Assembly: GCA_963709645.1 (NCBI GenBank) | Contig: CAVPXP010000011.1 | Coordinates: 177,459-241,458 of the forward strand | Origin: DYRB01 sp963709645 | GTDB taxonomy: Bacteria; Pseudomonadota; Gammaproteobacteria; Chromatiales; Chromatiaceae | DNA: 64,000 bases | Direction of reading: 5' to 3' | Shown here: in pieces, positions 45,716 to 57,267 of the stretch | Layout: every line of letters begins with the position of its first letter | How positions within the stretch are numbered: position 1 is the stretch's first letter | The notes under the pieces: model-generated | Database searches by the model: none | Told to the model about the DNA's origin: nothing | The model's input: only the letters and a program-made list of their open reading frames with translations | Translations under genes and position numbers: made by a program

Positions 45716-46516
45716 CTATCGCTTCGGAACAAGGGCGCGAAGCGCGTTTGCCAGGCTCATTTGAAGAAAATTCAGATTAGAAACGATGGGTCCAGTGTTC
45801 ATGTCTTCGAGCGGCACACTCTGGAGAATCGCGGAATAGGCACCAAGAGACTGCCTGAGGGCCTCGCCGGTGTCAGAGGCTGCACGCGGGTCCCCTTGGC
45901 AGCTTCCTTTCAGGTCGGCAATAAGACCCGGCAAGCGCTTGAGTCTGACCAGAGCACGGTCGAGTTCTGCGAACAGCTTCGTGATTGCGGCCTGTGTGTC
46001 CCGTTCTCGTTCGCGGGAGAAATTGCTCACCGCGGCGGCAAGAGCCTTAAGAATCGAGGAGAACTCTCCAGCCAATGGATGGTTGATCGGGGCGGATGCT
46101 GCAGTTCCCGCAAACGACGAGGCAGCGGCCAGGGCGCCGGCCAGGGCACCAATCCCTGCGCCGAACGAAAAGACCGATACAACAATGGCGACAACAACAG
46201 CGGCAACTGCAGCCATGTTCGCTCCCACGATCAACCACACGGCGGCTTTTCCAGCCGCTTCGTCTGCCCTGGCGGCCGCTGCTGCAGCGGCTTGAGTCAA
46301 CGCAGCGACTTCTTCGATCTTCCGCACAATCTGCTGTGCCAATGCGGCCTTTTCCTGTTTCAAGAGCGCGAGCTGTGGCGCGAGCTGCTGGGTAGTCTCT
46401 CTGGTGGCGTTAGGAACGTGTTGAGCTAATAGCAAAGCATTGGCCCGCTGCAGCTGTTGCAGCGCGGCCCGTTCCTGTGCGGCGAATGCCGGGTTCATCG
46501 CTATATTCTTAGGCAT
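45716..46516 (-). CDS. Coiled-coil protein with central hydrophobic hairpin, 266 aa (possible alpha-helical pore former)
   Basis: Residues ~10-90 are heptad-like helix rich in Gln/Ala/Leu (LQQLQRANALLLAQ; LLKQEKAALAQQIV). Residues ~91-142 are a long hydrophobic stretch (WLIVGANMAAVAAVVVA, then a Gly/Ala-rich half), and ~150-260 is again amphipathic helix. No signal peptide. This helix / hydrophobic hairpin / helix layout is that of alpha-pore-forming toxins (Hbl/Nhe, XaxA/YaxA type) but also of some phage and membrane-remodelling proteins, so function is open. Start could be ATG 46516 or ATG 46498. I recognise no named family. Confidence 0.6.
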   Translation of the reverse strand: MPKNIAMNPAFAAQERAALQQLQRANALLLAQHVPNATRETTQQLAPQLALLKQEKAALAQQIVRKIEEVAALTQAAAAAAARADEAAGKAAVWLIVGANMAAVAAVVVAIVVSVFSFGAGIGALAGALAAASSFAGTAASAPINHPLAGEFSSILKALAAAVSNFSRERERDTQAAITKLFAELDRALVRLKRLPGLIADLKGSCQGDPRAASDTGEALRQSLGAYSAILQSVPLEDMNTGPIVSNLNFLQMSLANALRALVPKR

Positions 46517-47002
46517 CGAAATTCAATGAGGCGATTCGCAAAAGGCCCAGGGTCACCCTTTAGCTGACCCCGGTCAATAGAACGACGCATTCTCTCGTGC
46601 CCGAACACGCTTCCTGTCCTGCCACGTGTTCCTGATCCGTTCCAAGACGCGCCGTCGGTTCTCGCTGCAGCGGTGACGGATAGTCTCCGATCTGCACCAG
46701 TCACCCTTCTGGATCAAGGCGGTGGGACCATGCCGATTGGGCATGGACACCCGGCCCCTGGCTCGTGGGAGCCCCAGAAAATCGTCGGTGCCCCACCAGG
46801 GTCCAAGTGGTCCGATTCGTCTCGTTTCATGCGGACCCCGCGTCTCGGGAAACCGCGACATCTAACGAGAAAAGGGTTCCGCCCCCTTTTTCCCGCTGCC
46901 CCTTTTTCCCTCAAGTCTATCTGATCCACATCCCGACTTCGTCCGACCGGGAGGATTTTCAGAAAATAGATCAGGCCCCTTTCCAGACTTCTTCCCACCA
47001 GC
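46517..47002. other. 486-bp gap with no supported gene; short repeats
   Basis: Holds short open frames without protein character. Two features stand out: a 14-bp word AAAGGCCCAGGGTC at 46541-46554 recurring at 47360-47373, and a tandem pair of CCCCTTTTTCCC around 46880-46912. A 6-bp stem GGGTCA/TGACCC lies at about 46550-46570. Confidence 0.35.
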
Positions 47003-47269
47003 TTAGGACGCCTCGTTTTCGATGCGATTGCACTCAATTTCATAATCCGACACCATAGATTCTAAAGCGTCGTGAAATGTGTTTTGATGGGTGATCAATA
47101 CCTCCAGTTTTTTCGCGTTTTCTTCTTGCTTCAATTCTCCGTCGAGCAAAAGCCAAAACTCTCCAAGCTTTTCTATATTAGTCTTCGAGTAGTGGCGCAT
47201 TTCTTTGAGCTGAGAAATGATATCTCTCGATTTCTCTAGTTCGGTTTTTTCGTTCACTTGATCAGTCAT
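47003..47269 (-). CDS. Small AT-rich gene, 88-aa acidic coiled-coil protein, unknown function
   Basis: ATG 47269 is preceded by a perfect AGGAGG ribosome site. The protein is almost entirely charged helix (EKTELEKSRDIISQLKEM; FWLLLDGELKQEENAKK), with no signal or membrane segment. Base composition is visibly more AT-rich than every neighbour, suggesting recent acquisition. It is co-oriented with the 266-aa coiled-coil gene downstream (gap ~486 bp). I do not recognise the family. Confidence 0.7.
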   Translation of the reverse strand: MTDQVNEKTELEKSRDIISQLKEMRHYSKTNIEKLGEFWLLLDGELKQEENAKKLEVLITHQNTFHDALESMVSDYEIECNRIENEAS

Positions 47270-47580
47270 GTTTTCCTCCTGGCGTTAATGGATTCATGTA
47301 ACTCATAGAGCTAAGGTTGCAATCTAGCCAGCCGAAAAGCGCACGAATCTTTTTGGGTCAAAGGCCCAGGGTCTTGCAATCACGCGTCCGGATGCCGCGA
47401 GCACGTTCCCGAGGGGAAAAGGGAGATCCATTTTTCTTCCTTCGCTCGCGACTTCGGGAGTATAGGCGGACTGAGCACAACGTGGCGCCCTCGCGGGGCA
47501 TGTGGGTCGGAGCGGTAAGGCCGATGGGCATCGAACGAATCCCACCGCCAGTAGCCGCAGACGACACGGGCACCCCAGCA
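47270..47580. other. 311-bp gap between the 88-aa gene and polA
   Basis: Both flanking genes are on the minus strand. Contains the second copy of the 14-bp word (47360-47373). No convincing gene or terminator. Confidence 0.35.
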
Positions 47581-50310
47581 TCAATGAGCCTCTTCCCAAT
47601 TTCCCCCAACCCCCACCTCCACCAGCAGCGGCACGGCGAGCTCGGCTGCACCCTCCATGATGCCGCGAATGCGCCCGCGGGCCTCCTCCACCGCCCCCTC
47701 GGCGACCTCGAAGACCAGCTCGTCGTGGACCTGCATGATCATGTGCACCGGCGGCCGCTCGGTCTGGATCCAGCGGTCCACCGAGATCATGGCGCGCTTG
47801 ATGATGTCCGCGGCGGTCCCCTGCATGGGGGCATTGATGGCGGTGCGCTCGGCCCCGCCGCGCCTGGCCTGGTTGCTGTGGTCGATATCCGGCAGGTACA
47901 GGCGCCGGCCGAACAGGGTCTCGACATAGTGCCGCTCCCGGGCCTGGGCGCGGATGCGGTCCATGAACTCCCGCACCCCGGGGTAGCGGCGGAAGTAGAG
48001 GTCGACGTACTCCTGGGCCGCCCCGCGCTCGATGCCGAGCTGGCGCGCCAGGCCGAAGGCGGACATGCCGTAGATGAGCCCGAAGTTGATGGCCTTGGCG
48101 GAGCGGCGCTGGTCGCTGGTGACCTCCGCCAGCGGGACACCGAAGACCTCCGAGGCGGTGGCGCGGTGGATGTCCTCCCCGGCGGCGAAGGCGGCGAGCA
48201 GCCCCGCGTCCCCGGAGAGGTGGGCCATGATGCGCAGCTCGATCTGGGAGTAGTCGGCGGCGACCATGCGCCAGCCGGGCTCGGGGACGAAGGCCTGGCG
48301 GATCAGGCGCCCCTCCTCGCTGCGGATGGGGATGTTCTGCAGGTTGGGGTCCGAGGAGGACAGGCGCCCGGTGGCGGCCACCGCCTGGTGGTAGGAGGTG
48401 TGCACCCGCCCGGTGACGCGGTTGACCATCTCCGGGAGCTTGTCGGTGTAGGTGGACTTGAGCTTGGCGAGCCCGCGGTGCTCCAGGATCAGGCGGGGCA
48501 GCTCGTGGCCGTCATCGGCCAGGCGCTGGAGCACACCCTCAGAGGTGGACGGCGCCCCCTTGGGGGTGCGCTCCACCACCGGCAGTCCTAGGCGCTCGAA
48601 GAAGATCTCGCCGATCTGCTTGGGGGAGCCGAGGTTGAAGGGGTGCCCGGCGACCTTGTAGGACTCCTGCTCGAGGGCGTGGATGCGCTCGGCCAGGTTT
48701 TGGCTCTGAGCTGCCAGGCGCGGCCCGTCGATGCGCACCCCGGTGCGCTCCATGCGCGAGAGGACCGGGATCAGCGGGATCTCGATGTCCCGGTAGAGTC
48801 CCGCCAGCGTCGGCTCGGCCTCAAGCCTGGGCCACAGGGTTTGGTGCAGCCGGAGCGTCACCTCGGCGTCCTCGGCGGCATAGGGCCCGGCCTGCTCCAG
48901 AGGGATCTGGTCGAAGCTCAGTTGCTTGGCCCCGGTACCGGCGATGTCTGTGAACGCGATGGTCTTGTGGTCGAGGTACTTCTTGGCCAAATCGTCCATG
49001 TTGTGGCGGGTGGCCGTGCTGTCGAGCACGTAGGACTCGAGCATGGTGTCGTGGCTGATCCCGGCCATGGCGATGTCGTAGCGGGCGAGGATGCTCATGT
49101 CGTACTTGAGGTTCTGCCCGACCTTGGCCCGCGCCGGGTCCTCCAGCAGGGGCTTGAGCCGGGCCAGCATCGCGTCCCGCCCGAGTTGGTCCGGTGCCCC
49201 CATGTAGCTGTGGGCGACGGGGACATAGGCGGCGGACCCGGACTCCACCGAGAAGGACAGCCCGACCAGGTCGGCCGTCATGTAGTCCAGGCCCGTGGTC
49301 TCGGTGTCGAAAGCGAAGAGCTCGGCAGCCTCCAGACGCGCGACCCAGGCATCGAAGGCGTCCATGGTGAGGATCAGGTCGTAGGTCGCGGCACCCGGCT
49401 GCGTCGCCTTTGTGGGGGCGCCCGACTCGGGCATTGCCCCAGGCTCGGCCGCACCCAGGGTGGCGAGGAGACGGCGGGACTCGATGCGCTCGTACCAGGT
49501 CCGCAGGGCGGGGGCGTCCGGCGGGGTCGGGCGCAGGTCGGTGGGGGCCAGGTCCAGGGGGACGTCGCACTTGATGGTGGTCAGTGCCCGGGCCAGGGGG
49601 AGTTGGTCCAGGCTGGCGCGCAGGTTGTCCCCAACCGCGCCCTTGACCTCGTGGGCGTGGGCAATGACCTCGTCCAGGCTGCCGTAGGACTGGAGCCATT
49701 TGACCGCCGTCTTGGGGCCGCACTTGGGCACCCCCGGGATGTTGTCGACGCTGTCGCCCACCAGGCTCAGCCAGTCCACGATCTGCCCGGGGGCAACACC
49801 GAACTTGTCCACGACCCCGGCGGGATCGAGCAAGGTGTCGCTCATCGTGTTGACCAGGGTGACATGGGGACCCACGAGCTGCGCCAGGTCCTTGTCGCCG
49901 GTGGAGATCAGGGTGGCGATGCCCTGTGCCGCGGCTTGCGTCGCCAAGGTCCCGATGACGTCGTCGGCCTCGACGTCTGGGACGGCCAACAGCGGCAGCC
50001 CCATGGCGCGGACGATGGCGTGCAGGGGCTCGATCTGCTCCCGCAGGTCGTCCGGCATAGGCGGGCGATGGGCCTTGTAGGCCGGGTAGAGGTCGTCGCG
50101 GAAGGTCCTGCCCGGCGCGTCGAAGACCACGGCCATGTACTCGGGGCGGTACTCGTCCGCGAGCTTGCGGAGCATGTTGAGGACGCCCACCAGGGCCCCG
50201 GTCGCCTCGCCCCGAGAGTTGGTCAGCTTGGGCAGGGCGTGGTAGGCGCGAAAGAGGTACGAGGACCCGTCGACCAGGACCAGGGGATAGTCTGCGGCTG
50301 CCATTTGCAA
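47581..50310 (-). CDS. polA: DNA polymerase I
   Basis: 909 residues, full length. The 5'-nuclease domain (~1-290) has LVLVDGSSYLFRAYHALP and VEADDVIGTLA. The 3'-5' proofreading domain keeps its DxE motif (FAFDTETTGLDY). The polymerase domain shows DPNLQNIPIRSEEGRLI, VAADYSQIELRIMAHLSG, RRSAKAINFGLIYGMSAFG and the final MQVHDELVFEVA. Start is ATG 50310 or ATG 50304. It fills gaps and removes RNA primers. The gene is intact, with no frameshift, although the next-door 41-44.6 kb region is heavily disrupted. Confidence 0.95.
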   Translation of the reverse strand: MQMAAADYPLVLVDGSSYLFRAYHALPKLTNSRGEATGALVGVLNMLRKLADEYRPEYMAVVFDAPGRTFRDDLYPAYKAHRPPMPDDLREQIEPLHAIVRAMGLPLLAVPDVEADDVIGTLATQAAAQGIATLISTGDKDLAQLVGPHVTLVNTMSDTLLDPAGVVDKFGVAPGQIVDWLSLVGDSVDNIPGVPKCGPKTAVKWLQSYGSLDEVIAHAHEVKGAVGDNLRASLDQLPLARALTTIKCDVPLDLAPTDLRPTPPDAPALRTWYERIESRRLLATLGAAEPGAMPESGAPTKATQPGAATYDLILTMDAFDAWVARLEAAELFAFDTETTGLDYMTADLVGLSFSVESGSAAYVPVAHSYMGAPDQLGRDAMLARLKPLLEDPARAKVGQNLKYDMSILARYDIAMAGISHDTMLESYVLDSTATRHNMDDLAKKYLDHKTIAFTDIAGTGAKQLSFDQIPLEQAGPYAAEDAEVTLRLHQTLWPRLEAEPTLAGLYRDIEIPLIPVLSRMERTGVRIDGPRLAAQSQNLAERIHALEQESYKVAGHPFNLGSPKQIGEIFFERLGLPVVERTPKGAPSTSEGVLQRLADDGHELPRLILEHRGLAKLKSTYTDKLPEMVNRVTGRVHTSYHQAVAATGRLSSSDPNLQNIPIRSEEGRLIRQAFVPEPGWRMVAADYSQIELRIMAHLSGDAGLLAAFAAGEDIHRATASEVFGVPLAEVTSDQRRSAKAINFGLIYGMSAFGLARQLGIERGAAQEYVDLYFRRYPGVREFMDRIRAQARERHYVETLFGRRLYLPDIDHSNQARRGGAERTAINAPMQGTAADIIKRAMISVDRWIQTERPPVHMIMQVHDELVFEVAEGAVEEARGRIRGIMEGAAELAVPLLVEVGVGGNWEEAH

Positions 50311-50488
50311 TGTCCGGCGGTGGCGAGGGCGGAAACCTTAGCACGCCGGGCCGAAGCGGAGCATCCGCATCCAACAGCGGCCGCTCGAATGGATCAGGGG
50401 GCCCTTGTGTCAGGGTCCCGCCCATGCCATGTTTCGCCCCCTTGAGCGACAGGCGGGCCAGAGCCGCCGCTGACCAGACAGGTGTGCG

Positions 50489-50830
50489 ATGGATGACAAA
50501 GATGTAGAGCCAAGGGCGACCACCCGCGCGGATACCCTGATGCAGCGGGTGGGCGACTGGTTCTATGCCACCCGAGACCACTGGAAGCGCGGTCTGCTGA
50601 TGCTGCTCTACATCCTGGTGTTCAGCCTGGTGAAGCTCGCGGTGACCCTGATCGCCATCTTCCAGTTCGGCTACATCCTGATCACCGGCGGCCCCAACGG
50701 CCTGGTGCGCGACTTCGGGGCCTCGCTCGCCCTGTTCACCGGCGATCTGGTCGCCTTCCTGGTCTGTGCCGAGGAGCGCCCGCCATTCCCATTCAGCGAC
50801 TGGCCGCGCCCGTCTCCGCCAGACGCTTGA
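50489..50830 (+). CDS. DUF4389 family membrane protein
   Basis: 113 residues. A charged N-terminus is followed by two hydrophobic helices (LLMLLYILVFSLVKLAVTLIAIFQFGYIL and, after a short loop, FGASLALFTGDLVAFLVC) and the family ending RPPFPFSDWP. DUF4389 proteins are small inner-membrane proteins of unknown function, common in Gammaproteobacteria, often near polA. Divergent from polA. Confidence 0.75.
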   Translation: MDDKDVEPRATTRADTLMQRVGDWFYATRDHWKRGLLMLLYILVFSLVKLAVTLIAIFQFGYILITGGPNGLVRDFGASLALFTGDLVAFLVCAEERPPFPFSDWPRPSPPDA

Positions 50831-50950
50831 GACGTTCCAGCCCCTCCGCATACTTGTCGCTCACCTGACCCTTGGTCAGCGCGCCGATGTAACGGCCCGC
50901 GATGTCGTAGCCGATGCGATAGACGGGGTCGCTGTCCCGGTCCCGAGGCC
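50793..50950 (-). pseudogene. Possible gene remnant (~50 aa C-terminal fragment)
   Basis: On the minus strand a frame ending at TCA 50793-50795 reads DPVYRIGYDIAGRYIGALTKG...EGLERLKRLAETGA, which has the composition and helical pattern of real protein. Upstream of about 50950 the same frame becomes an antisense shadow of the Uma2 gene, so no start is available. It overlaps the last 38 bp of the DUF4389 gene. Either a decayed fragment or chance; I cannot name the family. Confidence 0.3.
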
Positions 50951-51012
50951 GTAGGCAATCGGCTATAGTCTTGGCCTGAGTGACTCGTCCGCCAGCCGCA
51001 AAGCCCCAAACC

Positions 51013-51559
51013 ATGGAAGCCCACAAGCTCAAGACCATCGATGACCTGCTGCTCTGCCCCGACGAGCGTGTCGAGCTGATCGGCGGCGAGATCGTCCGCC
51101 GGCCCATGGCCCGCTCGGAGCACGGGCGAGCCCAGTTTAGGGCATCCGCCGAGCTGAGCCCTTTCGACCGCAAGTCCGGCTCAGGTGGCTGGTGGATCAT
51201 GACCGAGGTCAGCGTCGCCTACGAAGCGCACCAATGCCCTGTGCACGACATCGCCGGCTGGCGTAAGGAGCGCGTTCCCCACTTGCCAACCGGCATCGTT
51301 GACACGGCCCCGGACTGGGTCTGCGAGATCGTCTCACCGGGCCACGAGCGCAAGGACACGCTGGACCTCTTCCTGCTGCTTCAGCGCCACAGGGTCCCCT
51401 ACTACTGGATCATCTGGCCAGAGGACCGGGTGCTGATCGCCCACCAACTGGACGGGGCAGGCTATCGGGTCGTCGCGACCATCTCCGGGCAGGCCAAAGG
51501 CCAGGATTCCGCCCTTCGACGCCATCGAGCTCGACCTCGCCTACATCCTCGGCGACTAG
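51013..51559 (+). CDS. Uma2/DUF820 family PD-(D/E)XK nuclease-fold protein (one frameshift near the end)
   Basis: ATG 51013 (MEAHKLKTIDDLLLCPDERVEL) starts a typical Uma2 protein: ELIGGEIVRRPMA, then the nuclease-like core PDWVCEIVSPGHERKDTLD (D-x-E-V... lysine) and VPYYWIIWPEDR. Near 51500 the frame slips; removing one C gives ...GRIPPFDAIELDLAYILGD and the stop at 51557-51559, the normal family ending. Uma2 proteins are abundant in cyanobacteria and some proteobacteria; function is not established. Confidence 0.72.
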
Positions 51560-51584
51560 GCGACAGGATTCCGCCGACCCACGG

Positions 51585-54242
<2,658 letters not shown>

Positions 54243-54509
54243 GGGAAGGGCCTTAGGTGCTGGCCGGTCGTGCCCGGCGAGGTGTGGCGGACGGGGGTGA
54301 GGCGCGCCGGCACACCCCCCGGATTCGGCCGCAGACTCTACCACGGTACCCCGGTTGGGCTGTAGACGATGGTGCCCAGGGCCCTTGCACACCAAAGGGA
54401 GCACAACCGGACTCGCGGTGAAGGGCGCGGATGCGAAGTCCCCTCGGGTCCGCCAGGCGGACCTTCGGGATAGGGTCATAGCGAAGCGGCGGATGACTCC
54501 GGGTCGGGC

Positions 54510-55136
54510 TTACCAGTAAGCCAGTATCCGCCCGCCCTCGACCTTGTGCTCGAATTGGCGTAGCGGCCGGTTGCCGATCTCCACGCAGTCCCCGCTCTCC
54601 ACGTCGAAGGCCCAGTGGTGCTTGGGGCAGGTGAGCTTGGTGCCCTCGAGGGCCAGGTGGGGGATGTCGGTGACCTGGTGCGGGCAGCGGGAATCGTAGA
54701 CCTTGAGCAGTTCCCCCTTGCGGTAGACGAAGAGGTGCCGGCCCGCAACAGGCAGGAAGCTGATCTCGCCGTCGGGCAGGTCGTCGAACGCGGCGACGTC
54801 GTGCCAATCGGGCTTCGCGTCAAGGTTCTCCGGGCGAAACTCCGGGATGTCCATGGCGAGCAGGATGTCCGCGGCCCACACGATCTTGGCGAGCCCCAGC
54901 ACCGGAAAGGCCATGAGCAGGGCATCGATGATCTCGTTGGGGCTTGCGCCGTTGCGCAGTGCCCGCATGAGATATTGCTTGAAGCCGGGCTCGGTCTGCA
55001 CAGCCACTTTGGTAATGACGGAGATCAGGTCGCGGGTGCGGGTATCGAGGTGGTCGCCCGCCTTCTTGAGGAACTTGAAGTAGGCGCCCATGGCCTCGGG
55101 GCGGGTTGCGACCAGATAGTTGAGTGCGTCGCTCAT
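54510..55136 (-). CDS. Carboxymuconolactone-decarboxylase-like domain fused to a Rieske [2Fe-2S] domain
   Basis: 208 residues. Residues ~1-100 are a helical CMD/AhpD-like domain (TRTRDLISVITKVAV; ALRNGASPNEIIDALLMAFPVLG), without the CxxC redox pair of AhpD. Residues ~108-208 are a Rieske domain with the cluster ligands CPH...CPKHHWAFD. A soluble CMD-Rieske fusion is unusual. It may be an electron carrier coupled to a small-molecule enzyme. It sits next to the PHA genes on the same strand as phaR. Function unknown. Confidence 0.8.
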   Translation of the reverse strand: MSDALNYLVATRPEAMGAYFKFLKKAGDHLDTRTRDLISVITKVAVQTEPGFKQYLMRALRNGASPNEIIDALLMAFPVLGLAKIVWAADILLAMDIPEFRPENLDAKPDWHDVAAFDDLPDGEISFLPVAGRHLFVYRKGELLKVYDSRCPHQVTDIPHLALEGTKLTCPKHHWAFDVESGDCVEIGNRPLRQFEHKVEGGRILAYW

Positions 55137-55281
55137 GACGGTCTCCTGCGCGTTGGGGTTACGACAGGCACCTACGGGTGCTAGCCCCGGGTGCCGGCGG
55201 GCATTATCCGCCCACCGAAACCCTAGCGCGACCTGACCAGGTCAATTAGGAACGGCGGTCAGCCGACAGCTGATAGCTCAT

Positions 55282-55761
55282 CTATGCATCCTTGTCCTTG
55301 TCCTTGTCCTTGTCCTTGGTACCCAGGGGAAAACCCGCGGCGCGCAGGAAGTCCTTCTGCAGGTCCGCCCACAGCTCGACATTGCGCTGGGTGGCACGGG
55401 CCATGGATTCGACCGGGTTTTCGCCCCAGGTCTCCTGCATCTGCTGCTGCTGTTTGGCGAAGACGTCCAGGGAATCCTCCAGGTAGCGGGCGAAGAGCCC
55501 CTGCATGGTCCCGCCGTAGAAACGGATGATCTGGGCCAACATGTTGGCGCTGAAGAGGGGTTTGCCTCCGGACTCCTCCTCCAGCATGATCTGGAGCAGG
55601 ATGGAGCGCGTGAGGTCTGCCTCCGTGGCAGTGTCCTGGACGCGGACCGGAACGCAGCGCATGACCAGATCGCGGACGTCCGACAGGGTGATATAGCGGC
55701 TGAGCTCGGTGTCATAGAGCCGCCGATTCGGATATTTCTTGATGATGCGCAGGTTCGGCAT
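55282..55761 (-). CDS. phaR: Polyhydroxyalkanoate synthesis repressor PhaR
   Basis: 159 residues from ATG 55761 with a GAGGGA ribosome site. The DNA-binding N-terminus RIIKKYPNRRLYDTELSRYITLSDV is diagnostic of PhaR (PHB/PHA accumulation regulator). The second half (QIIRFYGGTMQGLFARYLEDSL) binds polymer granules. The C-terminus is a run of Lys-Asp pairs encoded by a hexanucleotide repeat. PhaR represses phasin/PHA genes until polymer is present. Downstream of phaA on the same strand. Confidence 0.9.
   Translation of the reverse strand: MPNLRIIKKYPNRRLYDTELSRYITLSDVRDLVMRCVPVRVQDTATEADLTRSILLQIMLEEESGGKPLFSANMLAQIIRFYGGTMQGLFARYLEDSLDVFAKQQQQMQETWGENPVESMARATQRNVELWADLQKDFLRAAGFPLGTKDKDKDKDKDA
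55289..55318. repeat. Hexanucleotide tandem repeat TCCTTG x5
   Basis: Five perfect copies inside the 3' end of phaR, encoding alternating Lys-Asp at the C-terminus. Copy-number change would alter the tail without shifting the frame. Confidence 0.9.
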
Positions 55762-55901
55762 GAGGCTGGTCCCTCGGATGGAGCTGACGCCTAGTGTATC
55801 CCAGGCACTGCGATCAGCCCCGGCTTGCGTGTGGAAATCAAGCGCCGGCGCGACAAGGGCGCGGCCCCCGCCAGCCGCCCGCGCCCCTCGCAAGCCTCCG
55901 G

Positions 55902-57090
55902 CTAGTCCCGCTCCACCGCCAGCGCCACACCCTGGCCGCCGCCGATGCACAGCGTCGCAAGGCCCTTCTTCGCGTCCCGCCGCTGCATCTCGTGGAGCAA
56001 GGACACCAGGACCCGCGCCCCGGAGGCGCCGATGGGATGGCCGAGGGCGATGGCACCGCCGTTGACGTTCACCTTGGAGAGGTCCCAGCCCATCTCCTGG
56101 TTCACCGACATGGCCTGAGCGGCGAAGGCCTCGTTGGCCTCGACCAGGTCCAGGTCCGCCGACGGTCCAGCCGGCCTTCTCCAGGCACTTGGTGGAGGCC
56201 GGGATCGGGACCGGTCCCCATGATGGCCGGGTCCACCCCGGCGCTGGCGAAGGCCACGATGCGGGCCAAGGGCTCGAGCCCCAGGGCCTTGGCCTTGGAC
56301 TCGGTGGTGACGATGACCATGGCGGCGCCGTCGTTGATGCCCGACGCATTGCCGGCGGTCACCGTGCCCTCCTTGTCGAAGGCCGGCCGCAGCTTGGCGA
56401 GGGTCTCCGCGGTGGTCCCGTGACGCGGAAACTCGTCGGACTTGAACACCACGGGGTCGCCCTTGCGCTGGGGGATGGTCACCGGGACGATCTCCTCGTC
56501 GAAACGCCCAGCCTTCTGGGCCGCCTCGGCCTTCTGCTGGGACCCGGCGGCGAAGGCGTCCTGGGCCTCGCGGGTGAAGTCGTATTTCTTGGCGATGTTC
56601 TCCGCGGTGACGCCCATGTGGCATTGGTTGAAGGCATCCCAAAGCCCGTCCACGATCATGGTATCGACCATCTTCCAGTCGCCCATGCGCTGGCCGTCGC
56701 GGGACCGCGGCAGGGCATGGCAGCGACTGGCTCATGCTCTCCTGGCCGCCGGCGATGACGATCTCGGCGTCGCCGCAGGCGACCGCCTGCATCGCCAGAT
56801 GCACCGCCTTGAGCCCGCTGCCGCAGACCTTGTTGATGGTCATGGCCGGGACCTTGTGCGGCAGGCCCGGCCTTGAGGGTCGTCTGGCGGGCCGGGTTCT
56901 GGCCGGTTCCGGCGGTGAGCACCTGGCCGAGGATGACCTCGTCGACCTGGTCGGCGGCGATCCCGGTGCGCTCCAGCAGCGCCTTGGCGACGGTGGCGCC
57001 CAGCTCGTTGGCGGGCAGGGCGGACAGGGTGCCGCCGAAGGTGCCGACGGCGGTGCGGCCGGCGGCGACGATGACGATGTTCTCGCTCAT
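55902..57090 (-). pseudogene. phaA: Acetyl-CoA acetyltransferase PhaA (beta-ketothiolase), four frameshifts as sequenced
   Basis: Begins MSENIVIVAAGRTAVG at ATG 57090. Active-site cysteine in INKVCGSGLKAVHLA, the second half with ASGINDGAAMVIVT, VEANEAFAAQAM (histidine region equivalents) and the catalytic C-terminal cysteine in ATLCIGGGQGVAL are all present but in different frames. Shifts fall near 56865, 56710, 56205 and 56165; at 56865 one extra C after GCCGGG accounts for the slip. Condenses two acetyl-CoA to acetoacetyl-CoA, the first step of PHB synthesis. Likely functional in the organism if the shifts are errors. Confidence 0.85.
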
Positions 57091-57203
57091 GTCTGGTGTC
57101 CTCTGCATCTGCGGTGGTCATGTTCGGATCGAAGCCCCGACGGGGGCGCATCGCAATGCCCGATGCCGCCCGGAGCCTCGACGCGGGGGCAGTGTACGCA
57201 CTT

Positions 57204-57219
57204 TTGTTGCAGTGCACAA
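57204..57219. promoter_or_regulatory. Candidate PhaR operator and phaE promoter
   Basis: TTGTTGCAGTGCACAA, flanked by T/AAT, is a partly palindromic TGC-rich word of the kind bound by PhaR in front of phasin and PHA genes. It overlaps a plausible -35 (TTGCAG, 57207-57212) spaced 17 bp from TAGCTT (57230-57235), 33 bp before the phaE ATG, so binding would block phaE-phaC transcription. Confidence 0.5.
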
Positions 57220-57267
57220 TAATCCGTGCTAGCTTCTTCCCTCGACCACCACAGGAGGAGTCGCACC

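Noticed and set aside
48643..50445. 600-codon plus-strand open frame opposite polA
   Set aside because: Same antisense effect; polA is unmistakable on the other strand.
54243..54480. Possible SAM, SAH or cobalamin riboswitch upstream of metH
   Set aside because: Looked for the conserved cores and found none; only a GGTCCGCC/GGCGGACC hairpin without T-tract at about 54446-54464.
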